Below, in pieces: positions 44,092-55,209 of a stretch of 64,000 bases of DNA (positions are counted from its first letter, which is position 1; every line of letters starts with the position of its first letter). A program made the position numbers and the translations under genes. The notes under the pieces were generated by a model. It was given only the letters and a program-made list of their open reading frames with translations, searched no databases and was not told the origin of the DNA. The stretch comes from Anomaloglossus baeobatrachus (taxonomy: Eukaryota; Chordata; Amphibia; Anura; Aromobatidae), in the NCBI RefSeq assembly GCF_048569485.1, contig NC_134354.1:441605279-441669278 (forward strand), given 5' to 3'.

Positions 44092-44171
44092 CTTGTCGAA
44101 GTGTGATTGGGCCAGACCAACCAGTTTTATCCACCAATGCACCAGTAGAATTCAAAACAACAAATATAACG
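44092..44171 (-). CDS. upk3b: upk3b exon 4: membrane-proximal lumenal segment
   Basis: This 80 bp exon has acceptor TTTTTTAG above 44171 and donor GTAATG below 44092. CG from exon 3 plus the first C gives arginine; it then reads VIFVVLNSTGALVDKTGW and SGPITLRQ. NST is an N-glycosylation sequon. The pattern V.F.V.NS.GALV..T.WS.PITL.QG is the most conserved lumenal block of uroplakin III. One base (G) is carried to exon 5. Confidence 0.88.
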
Positions 44172-44319
44172 CTAAAAAACACACAAAAATACACAGTTAT
44201 TTATTGTACTTTTGATCATTTTCTGATTTTCTAAACGGTCTACTGTTTTATTCACCAAGTAACTTTTGCTGTCAAGTCTCCTCAATCTAACACCGATTTC
44301 ATTAAGTCTGTGCCAGTGG

Positions 44320-44510
44320 CTAATGCAGACAGAAGAGGACCTCTGTGAAAGAACAAAATATGGGCCCTTCGCACTCCAATAGCTCATCGTAATGCCAAAT
44401 TCCATCTGCTTTGGAGGTAAAAGTGCGGCACTTTTGCCTCCAGGGCCCCTGTCCAACTGCACAGGTTGCACCAAGGATGTGTTACTCCCTTTGGACCACC
44501 CTGAAAACAC
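44320..44510. repeat. Same repeat, copy 2
   Basis: Parallel to 43740-43960 in the same orientation; the two copies bracket exon 4 of upk3b. Confidence 0.5.
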
Positions 44511-44554
44511 CTGACCGTACATATGCTTCATAACTATATATAGACTGCAGAGCA

Positions 44555-44798
44555 GTGATGAAAGGGTTAATGCCGCCCTGCCGTGAAGGAAAAGACAATC
44601 CAAGGATACCTCAATGGTGATTAATTGGACAATGCATTTCCGAGACTCAGCCTCCTTCATCAGGTCAAAATCATGTTGTGATTTTGACCTGATGAAGGAG
44701 ACTGAATCTCGGAAACGCGTTGTTCAATAAATTACCATTTAGGTATCCTTGGATTGTCTTTTCCTTCATGGCAGTGTGGCATTAACCCTTTCATCATC
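44555..44798. mobile_element. Foldback with hammerhead-like motif
   Basis: Arms AAAGGGTTAATGCCGCCCTG ... and ... TGTGGCATTAACCCTTTCATC are complements around 44674. The right arm carries CTGATGA (44689-44695) and GAAAC (44712-44716), spaced as in a hammerhead ribozyme. Such motifs mark Penelope-like retroelement ends; assignment is inference. Confidence 0.6.
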
Positions 44799-44809
44799 AA
44801 TTTACCATC

Positions 44810-45700
44810 TACCTCCACGTGGGGCTGCAGCAGCCCTGTCTTATATACGCCTGCCAATGGTTGTGACTCTCACAACCTGTCAAGGTGAGCCTCCTCTGTG
44901 TTTCACCTCTTGCTTCACACCTGGATAAGATCCTATTTTCATTTCTTTGTCTTTCAGTTCCTTTTAGCCTCATAATTATATATTAAGTAGTTAGTTCAGA
45001 TCAAGAGACTCAGCAATCTAATTGTTGGTTAAACGGACATGGTTCATGTTTCACGGGTGTAAAGCCCTTACAGGGATATAGTGTACTGGAAATGACAAGT
45101 CGGCTCATATACACAAAGCCTGTACAAAGGGCATGGTTGCAACAAAGCTCCAGAGCTTTATGGGGAAAAAAAGCACTAAACAAATGGCGTCCAATGAAGC
45201 ATACAAGAATTTTTTTATTTATGATACCTGAACAATATATAGAGGGCTCACAGACCTGCTCCAATGGCTGTATATAAAGATGAGCTTTTATATGGTCATA
45301 TGCAAGAGCTCATATTGCTAAGATACTAATATCTCCATATTGCCTAAAATTTCACTGTGGAAAGTAACCCACAGTGCAGATTGTAAAATAACAGCATAGT
45401 AACTCTTTATGTAAAATTGATTGAAGACTTCATCCTATCCAGTGTATTGGATGAAATTCTGTGCAAAATTCACACAGCTGCAATCTGGATATGCTGCAGA
45501 AAATCCACACCAAATCTGCTACCTGAACAAATACTGTACACTCAGACATTCTATATTTACTAAATGTATATATTTTCAGAAGGTTCAGATGGATGGAACC
45601 AATTTTTTATTTTTTTTGCAGACATTTTTGCAATAAAATATGCAGAGAGAGAATTTCACCTTTTACGGGTGTTTTTAATTGAAGTAAATAAAACACATCT
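44810..45700. other. upk3b intron, nothing recognised
   Basis: AT-rich; no paired ends, no exon flanked by splice sites in the upk3b frame. Confidence 0.4.
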
Positions 45701-45753
45701 CTGTTAATTAATTTAAGGCTACGGTCACACATGTAAATCGGATGAGTGCTTTC

Positions 45754-46005
45754 TAGGGACGATCAAATATCACAAATATTTGGCAATATTTGGCTTCGCG
45801 AATATTCGACGAATAGGTCACTGCTATGCGAATATTCGATGTGCAATGTAAGTCTATGGGAAGCCCGAATAGTTGCTATTTGTCAACTATTCGGGTTTCC
45901 CATAGACTTACATTGCACATCGAATATTCGCAAATAGTCGAATAGCTGCGACCTATTCGTCAAATATGGGCGTAGCCGAATATTTTAGGTATTCGATCAT
46001 CCCTA
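45754..46005. mobile_element. hAT-type foldback MITE (252 bp)
   Basis: Ends TAGGGACGATCAAATA and the partner complement TAGGGATGATCGAATA are flanked by the perfect 8 bp duplication GTGCTTTC (45746-45753 and 46006-46013). Almost the whole element is one hairpin. Confidence 0.92.
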
Positions 46006-46106
46006 GTGCTTTCCAATTTCTAATCAGACAGCATTTGGACCAAAGTTATTGAATGAGTCAGTGCAGATGACCAATTATTTTCACTAAAACAATTGCAGCA
46101 TTCTGA

Positions 46107-46258
46107 GATTTGAAAAATTCACAGAAACAAAGGGCAATGGTGTTTACCTGCCCAGGCCACAGAATGTTCTAACAGTCCTGTTTGTGGATTTGATTCTGTG
46201 GCCTCGGCAGGTAAAGACTGTTGCCCTTTGTTTCTGTGAATTTTTCTGAATTTTTTGG
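46107..46258. repeat. Foldback, 50 bp arms
   Basis: AAATTCACAGAAACAAAGGG returns as CCCTTTGTTTCTGTGAATTT; the arms include the GGCCACAGAA/TTCTGTGGCC pair. Confidence 0.8.
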
Positions 46259-46529
46259 GGAAAATTTAATTCCTCTCTTTGTGGTTTAGTTTTTAATTTC
46301 TGAGATTTGACTCTAAAATCAGATGAGACTCACCCATTCAAGGCTGTGAGTGCAAAAAACAAATTGGATTCCACAGTATGGCATCTGATTTTTACTACTA
46401 CATTGCAATTCTGAAGCATTGGTAAATCATCCTGTAAGTGATTAATAGCTGTAACAAATAGATAGCACACGGATAAGTAAGTCAGAAACCAATCTAAAAT
46501 TGTGGATGAAAATGGTATTGATGCTTGGA

Positions 46530-47520
46530 TGAGCTCAATTCGAGTAATGAGTGTAATGGAAGTCAATGGGGAACTCGAGCATTTTTCTGGGCAGATCCCC
46601 CTAGGAGGGCTGGGGAGGTGAGAAAATCACTGAAATAGATGCACCTAAATGTAGTGAAAACAGCATGAGGAAGACACCTAGATGCATCTCTGACTCCCAG
46701 GTCAATGCTAGGAAGCAAATAAATAATTTTAAAAAATAACTTTGGGTTCCCCTGTTTTTGATAACCAGCAAAGGTAAAGCAGACAGGTGTGGGCTAGTAT
46801 TATTAGTCTGAATAAAGCTCCATAGTTTGCAGTATGATTCATGGGACGTCATGGTACACCATGAATTATGTAGGAGCTTCATGGATTTTTTTAAAATAAT
46901 AAATTGCTGAGCAAGGGATAGTGTGAGGCAGTTTTTATTCAAATGAGCATTTTTTCTGTGTTTTTTTTCCCTTTACACTTACTGCGGGTAATGGGGGTGA
47001 CTGATTGACACCTCTACATTAATAATCCCTGGGCTTGATGCCAGCTGACAGTTCACAGCTGACATCAACCCCATAAGCCATTACCCCAATTGCTAACACA
47101 CCAGAGCAATAGGGAAGAATGGGGGCAAAGCTCCAGAATTGGCGCATCTAATGTGATGCGCCAATTCTGGAGCAGCTGTGGGTTGGTATTTTTAGGATGG
47201 GAAAGGCCAAATAACCTGCTTTACCTTGCTTGGTGCTCAAAAATAGGAGGGACCCAGAGCCATTGTATTTATTAATTTATTTATTAGGTTTAACCAAGCT
47301 AAACACTATCTCATATAAGACCCAATGACGCAATGTGGCCGGCCAATCAGAGTAATGTCAGTATCCAACATGGCTACCGTATATGGCAGGAAATCCTAGC
47401 ATGCCTAATAGCCACAAAACGTGGAATGAAGACCTGAGCTTTCGATTGAGCAAATGCAATACTTGATTGAGTAACGACTGTTGAACGAGTATCAAGCAGT
47501 GCAAGCACGCTCGCTCATCA
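46530..47520. mobile_element. Anuran repeat (GAGCTCAATTCGAGTAATGA) containing a family F arm
   Basis: Begins with the ACTCGAGCATTTTTCTGGGC block and ends GAACGAGTATCAAGCAGTGC...CGCTCATCACTATTG; the middle has the GGTATTTTTAGGATGGG and AATTGGCGCATCTAATGTGA pieces of family F (also an inverted AATTGGCGCATC pair). Confidence 0.5.
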
Positions 47521-47593
47521 CTATTGTACACAAAACAGCTTATTTAGAATAGTTATCTGAAACAATAGGTATACTTAAACAGTCTGTACTTAC

Positions 47594-47798
47594 CGGTATG
47601 GGCCGGGTAAAGTTAAAGGTGGATTGCAGCTGTCAGAGTTGGCAAAACAGGATGTATCACTACCAATTCGAATGTATTCAGGATTGTTATCACAGGTATA
47701 TGATTGCACAGTGGCGGTAAGGGTGTGATAATACCCCAAGGTTGAAAATGTAGAAAACATAGCATCTTTGTTTATCAAGTTACTGTCATTCAATTGTA
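47594..47798 (-). CDS. upk3b: upk3b exon 3: central lumenal domain
   Basis: This 205 bp exon is separated from exon 2 by only 92 bp. Acceptor CCCTGTAG lies above 47798; donor GTAAGT lies below 47594. The leftover G of exon 2 completes a valine codon, giving VQLNDSNLINKDAMFSTF, LGYYHTLTATVQSYTC, IRIGSDTSCFANSDSCNPPL and TLPGPYR. It contains three cysteines, as expected of a secreted disulphide-bonded domain, and a glycosylation sequon (NDS). The stretch C.NPPLTLPGPYR corresponds to human UPK3B CNAPLPGPGPYR. It leaves two bases (CG) for the next exon. Confidence 0.88.
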
Positions 47799-47890
47799 CT
47801 ACAGGGAAGGAAACATGACAATAAGAAAACAACTAAAGTAAAAAAAAAATTACAGTATTGTAATTGCTATTGAGTACAATGATTTTTTAC

Positions 47891-48034
47891 CTCCATCGTT
47901 AGCAATAACTATCCATACATTATTAGTTGGGGCTGAGTTAAAGATGCACTTTGGTTTGGACAGAATAAATGTTGTAGCTGTTAACCTTCCTTGCAAAGAT
48001 GTGCTAGCCAGTTGTGGGATATAAGAGGTATAAT
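47891..48034 (-). CDS. upk3b: upk3b exon 2: start of the lumenal domain
   Basis: This 144 bp exon has acceptor TTTTCAG at its high-coordinate side and donor GTAAAA just below 47891. It is entered one base into a codon and leaves one base over. It reads YTSYIPQLASTSLQGRLTA, then TTFILSKPKCIFNS, then NNVWIVIANDG. This aligns from memory with human UPK3B YTPQITAWDLEGKVTATTF, PRCVFDG and TVWLVVAF. The cysteine in KPKCIF is the conserved first lumenal cysteine of the family. The signal peptide would be in the preceding exon. The entry phase implies that the first codon of the mature chain is split by the intron. Confidence 0.88.
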
Positions 48035-48039
48035 CTGAA

Positions 48040-48340
48040 AAGTATAAAACAGAGATAAACATCTTATCTTTCATAAAGTTACACCACAACGATATTATAA
48101 TCAGAAAAATCGGCCTACATCAATACTTTTTAAAACACATTTATAATGCTAGTTAAGGTTTTTGCATACTGTGACTGAAAAGGACAACCCTGCTGCTCCC
48201 ACTCACCTGTGTACACATCCACACCCACTTCTTGCTGCCACCACTCATCATTTTCTTAGGTCACACACTGGTACACACATATACAGCTTTCATCACACAG
48301 GTACACGTCTTGTATACTCAGGGCATTACATCCAGGATTA
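48040..48340. other. upk3b intron 1 side, no exon seen
   Basis: A donor-like CAGGTGAGT occurs on the minus strand near 48205, but the sequence before it encodes no signal peptide. Confidence 0.35.
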
Positions 48341-48344
48341 GAGT

Positions 48345-48680
48345 TGATCGAACCCACCCGGCGGATCACAGACAGATTTTAAAAGGAGTCCGATCCGCTC
48401 CGGAATCTGGCGCCCATATAAGTCAATGGAGAACGGAATCCAGAGATTAAAAGTGTTTGTGGAGGGGATAGGGGGTAGTTGAGGCTGTGTCATGGCGGCA
48501 CACTCCTTCCGGGTCACACTTTTCCCTTCCGGAGCCGACAATTCAATTTTCCATACTTTGCCCGCCCACTGGCACGTGTAATTGGTTTCAGATAGACACG
48601 CCCCCACACTGAGTAGCAGTGTGTCAGCTGAACGCACCCAATCACAGGCGCCAGGACGGCCGATGGGCGGGGAAAGTAGT
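48345..48680. repeat. Repeat GATCGAACCCACCCGG plus family F start
   Basis: Related to 22458-22703; followed by ACACGCCCCCACACTGAGTA and CCAATCACAGGCG blocks of family F, then cut by the LTR. Confidence 0.5.
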
Positions 48681-48685
48681 GTATC

Positions 48686-49371
48686 TGTAACGCCTGCCTG
48701 GATCCACAGACTCAGATGGGCTGTAAAGGGGAGGCTAGAGGGAAGCCACTCACCAAGTAGGACCCCCAGAACCCTGAAACCCTTTAACCCCTATACAGGG
48801 ATTTGGAATTACACAGGGAACTGGAGATCACTACCTGTGGAAGGCTGCAGTCCGATGAGAGTAGTAGTCAGGCAGGGTCAAACCAGGAATTGCGGAACAG
48901 GGACAGAATCGGCAGGCAGTAACTTAGTCAGCAATCGTAGCAGAGGTCAGATCTGGGTCGGGCAGTAAGGTACAAAAACAGTAGGCAGAAGGGTAGTCAA
49001 AACACGCAGAAGTCAACACAGGAATCACCAACAGACTAAGACGTAACAGGAGCCAGGAAAATCAGAACTATATCTGGCAGTAATCATGTGACAGGAGGGG
49101 AAATAAGAAGGGTGTGGTGTCTTCCCATTGGCTGTAACTGAACGCTGGCAACTTCAGCTGGAAGACACATGCCACCCACAGTCAGCCAGCGGTACTGCAG
49201 ATCCCAAGCTAACCCAGCTCAGTGGATGATCGGAGCATGCGCCCACTGGTGCCGCTGGCATCGACTTCTCTCCCATCACCAGCACCATCCACGGCAGGAA
49301 CATGGCGTCGCCTGGCGATCGGAGCAGAAGTCGCTGTCACACTTGCGAGGGATACTGTTACTCCGGTAACA
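48686..49371. mobile_element. Solo LTR-like insertion, 5 bp target duplication
   Basis: Starts TGTAACGCCTGCCTGG, ends GGTAACA; flanks GTATC on both sides (48681-48685 and 49372-49376). 686 bp, no genes. The right junction falls in a 26 bp-arm palindrome, so the duplication could in part be coincidence. Confidence 0.6.
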
Positions 49372-49395
49372 GTATCCCTCGCAAGTGTGACTCCG
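49340..49395. repeat. Perfect hairpin, 26 bp arms, 4 nt loop
   Basis: GTCACACTTGCGAGGGATAC..GTTAC then TCCG then its exact complement. Confidence 0.9.
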
Positions 49396-49399
49396 GCTT

Positions 49400-49990
49400 T
49401 TTTTTTTATTTATTTAAATAAATATTTAAAAAAAAAAAAACAACGTGCAGTCCCCCCCAATTTTCATCCCCAGCCATGATAATGCCATTTGGGGGCTGGT
49501 ATTCCCAGCCCGCAGCCACCTGGTATTGTCACATCTATTAGATGTGACAATCCCGGTGCATTACTGGCCCTTCCTGTTGGCCTGATGCGGTGCCAATCGA
49601 GGTAATAAGGGGTTAATAGCATTGCATAGCTGCTACTAAGCCCTAGGTTTGTGATGGCACAGGCGTCTATCAGATACCTGCATCACAAAACTGTAAGTGA
49701 ATATAAATAAGCACACACAGAGAAAAATCCTTTATTTGGACTAAAGTACAAAACACACTCTCCTTCACCTCTTTATTAACCCCCAACACCCTGCAGCTCC
49801 AGTGTAATCCACACGAGGTCCCATGATGACACATCCAGCTTTGCTACATCTCACAGCTAGCAGCCATAGAGAAGACTGCCAGCTCTGAGTGTAGCCTATG
49901 ACTGAGCCGCGATGAGCGATGACTACAGCAGAGACTGTCACAGGCTGGGGGCATGTCTGTCTGCAACCAATCACAGATGAGAGGACGGCG
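49400..49990. repeat. Family F repeat arm
   Basis: AACGTGCAGTCCCCCCCAAT, AGCCATGATAATGCC, CATCTATTAGATGTGACAAT, AAATCCTTTATTTGGA in family order. Confidence 0.65.
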
Positions 49991-50335
49991 GGGAAAGCAG
50001 TGCAAGTGTCTGCGCTCCTGTCAGAAGAGTGCTGCTGTGTCGGTGATGTCAGACTCGTGCAGGTCTGACATGACATCACCCGGCACAGCCTGCCGCTGTT
50101 TGAACATGAGCGTGCATGTACCTAGAAACACATGCTCCTGTCAGAAGTGTGTGGCTGTGCTGCGATGTTAGATTCGTGCGGGTCTGCCATGACATCAACT
50201 GGCACCACCTGCCGCTGTCTAAACATGATCATGCATGTACCTAGAAACACATGCACGCTCCTGTCAGAAGTGTGCGTGGCTGTGCTGCAAAGTCAGACTC
50301 GCAGGAGTCCCTTGCAACTGTGACTGTGGCCTAAG
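49990..50335. repeat. About 155 bp tandem duplication (CACATGCTCCTGTCAGAAG)
   Basis: 50000-50130 is repeated at about 50130-50275, sharing CATGCATGTACCTAGAAACACATG and GGTCTG.CATGACATCA blocks in part. Confidence 0.65.
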
Positions 50336-50339
50336 AAAA

Positions 50340-50830
50340 ACCGCATGCAACTTTTTTTATTTAAATAAATAATTTAAAAAAAAAAATGATGTGCAGTCCC
50401 CACCAATTTTTATCCCCAGCCATGATAACGCCGGCTGGGGGCTGGTGTATTGCTGCATCTAATAGATGTGACAATCCCGATGCGATACCGGCCCTTCCCG
50501 TTGCCCTGGTGTGGTGGCAATCGGGGTAGTAAGGTGTTAATAACAGCGCACAGCTGCTACTAAGCCCTAGGTTTGTGATGGCATAGACGTCTATCAGATA
50601 GCCTATTACTGAGCTGAAATAAGCGATGACTGCAGGCAGATACTGTCACAGGCTGGGGGAAAATCAGCATGTAACCAATCACAGATGAGAGGACGACTGG
50701 TGGGCGGGGAAAACACGGAAAGCTGTGTGTATGCGATGGACAGTAGAGAAAGTGAATGCGCGACCCGGAAGCAGTGTGCCGCCATTACACCGAGTCTCGG
50801 TAAGAAACTGACGCTTATTTGTTGTTTTGT
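50340..50830. repeat. Family F repeat arm
   Basis: Same series as at 49.4 kb: GCAGTCCCCACCAATTTTTA, AGCCATGATAACGCC, GCAATCGGGGTAGTAAGG. Confidence 0.65.
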
Positions 50831-51375
50831 TTATTTTTACTTTAATTGCCGAATCTGGATGGGGCACCCGGAATCCCGTGCCTGGGTCTGGCACCCAGAT
50901 AGTGTTGAAACCGCGCGGATCCGGACTTTTACAGTTCCGGATCCGCTCGGTCCCATCCAGGATATATTTTCCCCCTTCGACGTTATGGGTAAATTTAGAC
51001 AGATCTAAAATTCACATGGTCTCTTCTGGGTCTGACAATGAGCTTTTCTGGATCCCATCTTCATCTCCTCCCCTCTCCCGTCCTCCTGGTCAGGTGAGAG
51101 GTGGATGGCTAATAATATGCAAGGAAAGATGGGTGCAAAGCATAAATGTACTTTATGCCATATATTTCCCACGGAACCTCATAGTGTAATAATATGACCG
51201 CCATATTTCTAAGTATACATTTAACATCCTAGACAAACCAAACATCATTATGATATATCCATAATTTGGGTTGATATTGCCTTTCTGTGTTTTTTTATTG
51301 TCAAAATCACGACGCCTAAACCCACAGAAGTTATTGTATTCCCCAATGACAGATATACTCACCTATTGTACCATC

Positions 51376-51535
51376 ACCCATTCCCTGTAGACTGTAAGCC
51401 CTCGCGGGCAGGGTCCTCTCTCCTCCTGTACCAGTCTGTTATGTACTGTTAATGATTGTTGTACGTATACCCTTTCACTTGTAAAGCGCCATGGAATAAA
51501 TGGCGCTATAATAATAAATAATAATAATAATATAC
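51376..51535 (+). mobile_element. 3' tail of an L2/CR1-type LINE or its SINE
   Basis: AGACTGTAAGCCCTCGCGGG leads to TTGTAAAGCGCCATGGAATAAA and a (TAA)n tail, the usual 3' end of vertebrate L2-like elements. Confidence 0.6.
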
Positions 51536-51830
51536 AGTATCTGTGGAATGTGTTAACAGTAGACTGCTATCAATATGGCATGAAATTATTGCATTTCTAT
51601 TGTGACTTGTGATGTCACTGGTATGGACCAGAGATGTCCAGTTTACCTAGAGGCAATGATCTTCCCTGTATATGTTAGAACCTCTTAGCAAGGAAACACA
51701 TAGGGAGTATTTGGGCAGACTCCAGACTAATTTAATCAGGAGAAGATCGTGATACATGTGGAGTAATATCATATTTTTATCTATTTAACACATAACACTT
51801 CCTCTTTTTAGAGATGGCATGGAAGATTAA

Positions 51831-53479
51831 TCTATATATATAATTGCCTTATTCTGTCTGTCTGTCTTGCTCCAAAATGACGTCATTACAGTGACAACCT
51901 TCGCATTGGCTGCTCGACTCGGCCACGCCCCCCGCACACATTGGCTGCTTGGCTCGGCCATGCCCCCTGCACACATTGGCCACTCAGCTCGGCCACTCCC
52001 CCCGCACACATTGGCCGCTCGGCTCGGCCCCACCCCCGCACACATTGGCCTCTCGGCCCCGCCTCCCACACAAATTGGGCACCTATACACCTCCCCCCAG
52101 GACTACTCCTATTATACGCCTCTCCCCCAGGACTACTCCACCTATTATACTCCTCCCCCCCAGGACTACTCCTCCTATTATACTCCTCTCCCCCCAGGAC
52201 TACTCCTCCTATTATACTCCTCTCCCCCCAGGACTACTACTCCTATTATACTCCTCTCCCACCAGGACTACTCCTCCTATTATACTCCTCTCTCCCAGGA
52301 CTACTCCTCCTATTATACTCCTTTCCCCCCAGGACTACTCCTCCTATTATAATCCTCTCCCCCCAGGACTACTGCTCCTATTATACTCCTCTCCCCCAGG
52401 ACTACTCCTCCTATTATACTCCTCACCTCCAGGACTACTCCTCCTATTATACTCCTCACCTCCAGGACTACTCCTCCTATTATACTCCTCACCTCCAGGA
52501 CTACTCCTATTATACTCCTCTCTCACCAGGACTACTCCTCCTATTATACTCCTCTCCCCCCAGGACTACTCCTCCTGTTATACTCCTCTCTCCCCAGGAC
52601 TACTCCCCCTATTATAGTCCCCCTATTATAGTCCTCCTATTATAGTCCTCTCTGAGGGGTGCGCAGCATGGGGGATGGAACATGAAGGGGGTGTGCAGCA
52701 TTCGGGGGATGATGCATGATGGGGGATGCACAGCATGGAGGGGATGAAGCACGATGGGGGTGCGCAGCATGGGGGGATGAAGCACGTTAGGGGTGTGCAG
52801 CATGGGAGATGGAGCATGATGGGGGTGCACAGCATCGAGGATGGAGCACGATGGGGGTGCGCAGCATGAGGGATGGAGCACGATGGGGGTGCGCAGCATG
52901 GGGGATGGAGCACGATGGGGGTGCACAGCATGGGGGATGGAGCACGATGGGGGCTGCGCAGCATGGGGGATGGAGCACGATGGGGGTGCACACCTCCCTC
53001 CAAAACACACACACACACCGCCACACACGCACAACACACCACACACACACTGGGAACCACAAAAAGCGCCCTACACAGACACCCACACGCACAGACAGCG
53101 CCGCACACACACAACACCCAACACACAAACACCGCGGCACACACAAATATACGCACACACCGCGCAACACACACACACTGCACAAAACATACCTCACCCC
53201 AAAACACACAGACGCACCCCACACACACACCCACACACACACACACAACGCTGCAGACACACAGCGCTCCATAAACAATGCAACACACACAACGCAACAC
53301 ACAAAGAACACCGCTCTCACACACCCCCACGCCCAGACAACACCCAGAACATTTACAGCGCCCTACACAAACACTTGGCAACTACACACAACAACATCTA
53401 TATATATAACAAAAATCATACATTAACTACACAATAAATTCTAGAATACTCGATGCGTTAAAATTGGGCCACCATCTAG
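51831..53479 (+). mobile_element. Non-autonomous Helitron, family A copy 3
   Basis: Inserted between A (51830) and T (53480). Starts TCTATATATATAATTGCC, ends with a degraded hairpin near 53448-53468, then CACCATCTAG. It contains the 34 bp CCAGGACTACTCC array (52098-52620), a G-rich array (52640-52990) and an AC-rich tail. No genes. Confidence 0.85.
52640..52990. repeat. About 34 bp G-rich minisatellite (GATGGAGCACGATGGGGGTG)
   Basis: About nine units, unique to Helitron A3 in this window; shadow frames on both strands. Confidence 0.88.
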
Positions 53480-53480
53480 T

Positions 53481-53912
53481 TTACAGATAATCTCCTTACA
53501 CATCTCTGGAGAGACAACCTATTTGCATTCCAATTATCGCTTTCTTTATTGTACTGGATGGTAAAGTCAAACTGCCATAAAGCTAGACTTTACCACATTA
53601 GTTTGTCATTGTCTCCAATTCAAGTTTGTCAATCACACAATGTAACCAGCAGAGCAGGTTGTGATTGTTCAGTACTGTAAAAAATTGCATGCATAGAAAT
53701 TGGTTGCAACCTTTGCAGGTCCCAAACATGGTGGCAAAGGCCACCTCCTTGGTTAGACATTCTCTGCTCAAATACAAGACAAAGTGTTCTGCCACTTGAA
53801 TTTTTCTGACAGAGAACTGCTTACAGGCTATATACAATTGCATCTGTCATTGGATTCAGGGTCCCTTTTTCTCTCAGATGAGGTAGCAAAAACCTGGTGA
53901 CAGATTCCCTTT
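53481..53912. mobile_element. Host repeat of Helitron A3, right end GACAGATTCCCTTTAA
   Basis: The right end CCTGGTGACAGATTCCCTTTAA resembles the TTAA-type MITE terminus; the Helitron sits at its left. Partner end not found. Confidence 0.4.
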
Positions 53913-54030
53913 AACTATTTGAGGCAGTTTCTATTTAGTTAATTTAGTCTGGAGTTTTGCTAGGGCATTATAGTTAGATGCCAACCTCTTATAGTAACCA
54001 GCAGTACCATGGAATGGGCCATGCTGCAAT

Positions 54031-55197
54031 TGTACCACCCCTGCAGCAGTCGAACTGCTCGGATCTGGGATTGCTGTGGCTCGAGGATCTCCGGACCTGG
54101 GGGCTTGTGGCCACTTCAGATGGAAAGGGGGTATTTACAGGGGATAAATGTTCGTGAAGCCACTTGCGGGTTGTGGTAAAGGGGAGTTACCGCCGATGCC
54201 GATGGGAGTACCGGGGCAGATGGTATGGGGCAGCCAGATGTCAGTCTCTTCGCAGGTAGGGAAGGCCCCGAATGGTGGGTATTTGGTGTACGGGTGGCTT
54301 GGCCTTGGGAAGCAGGGTGCAGGGGTTAGATTACTCACTGCGGTAGTTATGGTGTTGGATCAGGTGCATTAAGCAGACGCTCACACAGATGATAAACCAA
54401 AGTCTCTGGGCACCGCAGTCTCTGCAGGGAGCTTGTCAAGGTCCCGCTCCCACCAGTGTCACTTGGTAAATCCGGAGCCCTGCCTCCATGCACAAATTAT
54501 TTGACAGTTGTGGCCCCTTGGCTTGAAGCTTTCAGGGCCCCGCTACCCGTGTGTATGGCAGCTGTGCTCTTGGTGGCTGTCACTTGGGATTTCTGTGGGT
54601 TGTGTGTTTTGGAGAACCCTATTCCCCGCATTGTGCTGATGCCTCCAATCTCTGAGCTCTTTGGGAAAGTTCATAAAGAGACTATCCTCCACAGGTTAAT
54701 TATCAGGTTGCTTGAAGCTACTCCCCGATCTAGGGTCCTGCACCCCGCCGTGCTCGGTACCGATAAGGTTGCTGAGTTTTCTAGTGCCAACAATCCTCCT
54801 AGACTGCGTCTGTTACACTTCTGTCCAGTGTTCCTAATACCGGTCCCAGACTCCTGTGGTCCCGGACCACCGTTTGCGACCCAACCTGTCACCTCCCTGG
54901 GAGCTCCAACTCCCACGCTCCTCTCTCTCTGAGGGCTACCACTCAACTCTTCTCACTTTGAGAGCTGACTCCAAACTGACTTCCTCCCTCCCACCAGTCT
55001 GCCTGACCCCTTGGTGCTCCAACTTGACCAACCCACTGGTGTGTCTGTCCAGCCCTGATGTGAGGTGTGGTTGGGATTTGTAGTGCGGATTTCAGTGACA
55101 CTGTTGATGGGAACCTGGAACCATGGGGTTAGGCCCTGCACCCTGGTTGACAGGATGCAGTTCTCTGCAGCACCCTGACGCAGTCAGGGGCGCTACA
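54031..55197 (-). mobile_element. Solo LTR, family L copy 2
   Basis: On the minus strand it starts TGTAGCGCCCCTGACTGCGT and ends GCAGGGGTGGTACA; 4 bp duplication CAAT (54027-54030 and 55198-55201). 1167 bp. Confidence 0.75.
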
Positions 55198-55209
55198 CAA
55201 TGAAGTCAC

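Larger units (their letters stand above)
20581..48034 (-). other. upk3b: Uroplakin 3B-like gene, exons 2 to last (partial gene)
   Basis: The gene is assembled from five exons on the minus strand, each bounded by AG and GT, with matching phases and one frame ending at a stop. Uroplakin III proteins are single-pass membrane glycoproteins that pair with uroplakin Ib in the apical plaques of urothelium; in Xenopus eggs a family member acts in Src signalling at fertilisation. Family marks seen: PQLAS..LQG.LTATTF near the mature N-terminus, PGPYRV, NSTGALV, SGPITLRQG, and the signature DTWPGRRSGGMIVITSILS running into the membrane segment. The tail motif YKTHH resembles YMTHH of mammalian UPK3B more than UPK3A. 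About 229 residues are visible; the signal-peptide exon is missing from what I could identify. Introns from 5' to 3' are 92 bp, 3.4 kb, 3.2 kb and about 20 kb. The assignment to 3B rather than 3A or 3B-like is inference. Confidence 0.9.

Noticed and set aside
48195-48260. Donor-like CAGGTGAGT on the minus strand as end of upk3b exon 1
   Set aside because: The preceding sequence (MMSGGSKKWVWMCTQ) is not a signal peptide and the phase is wrong.
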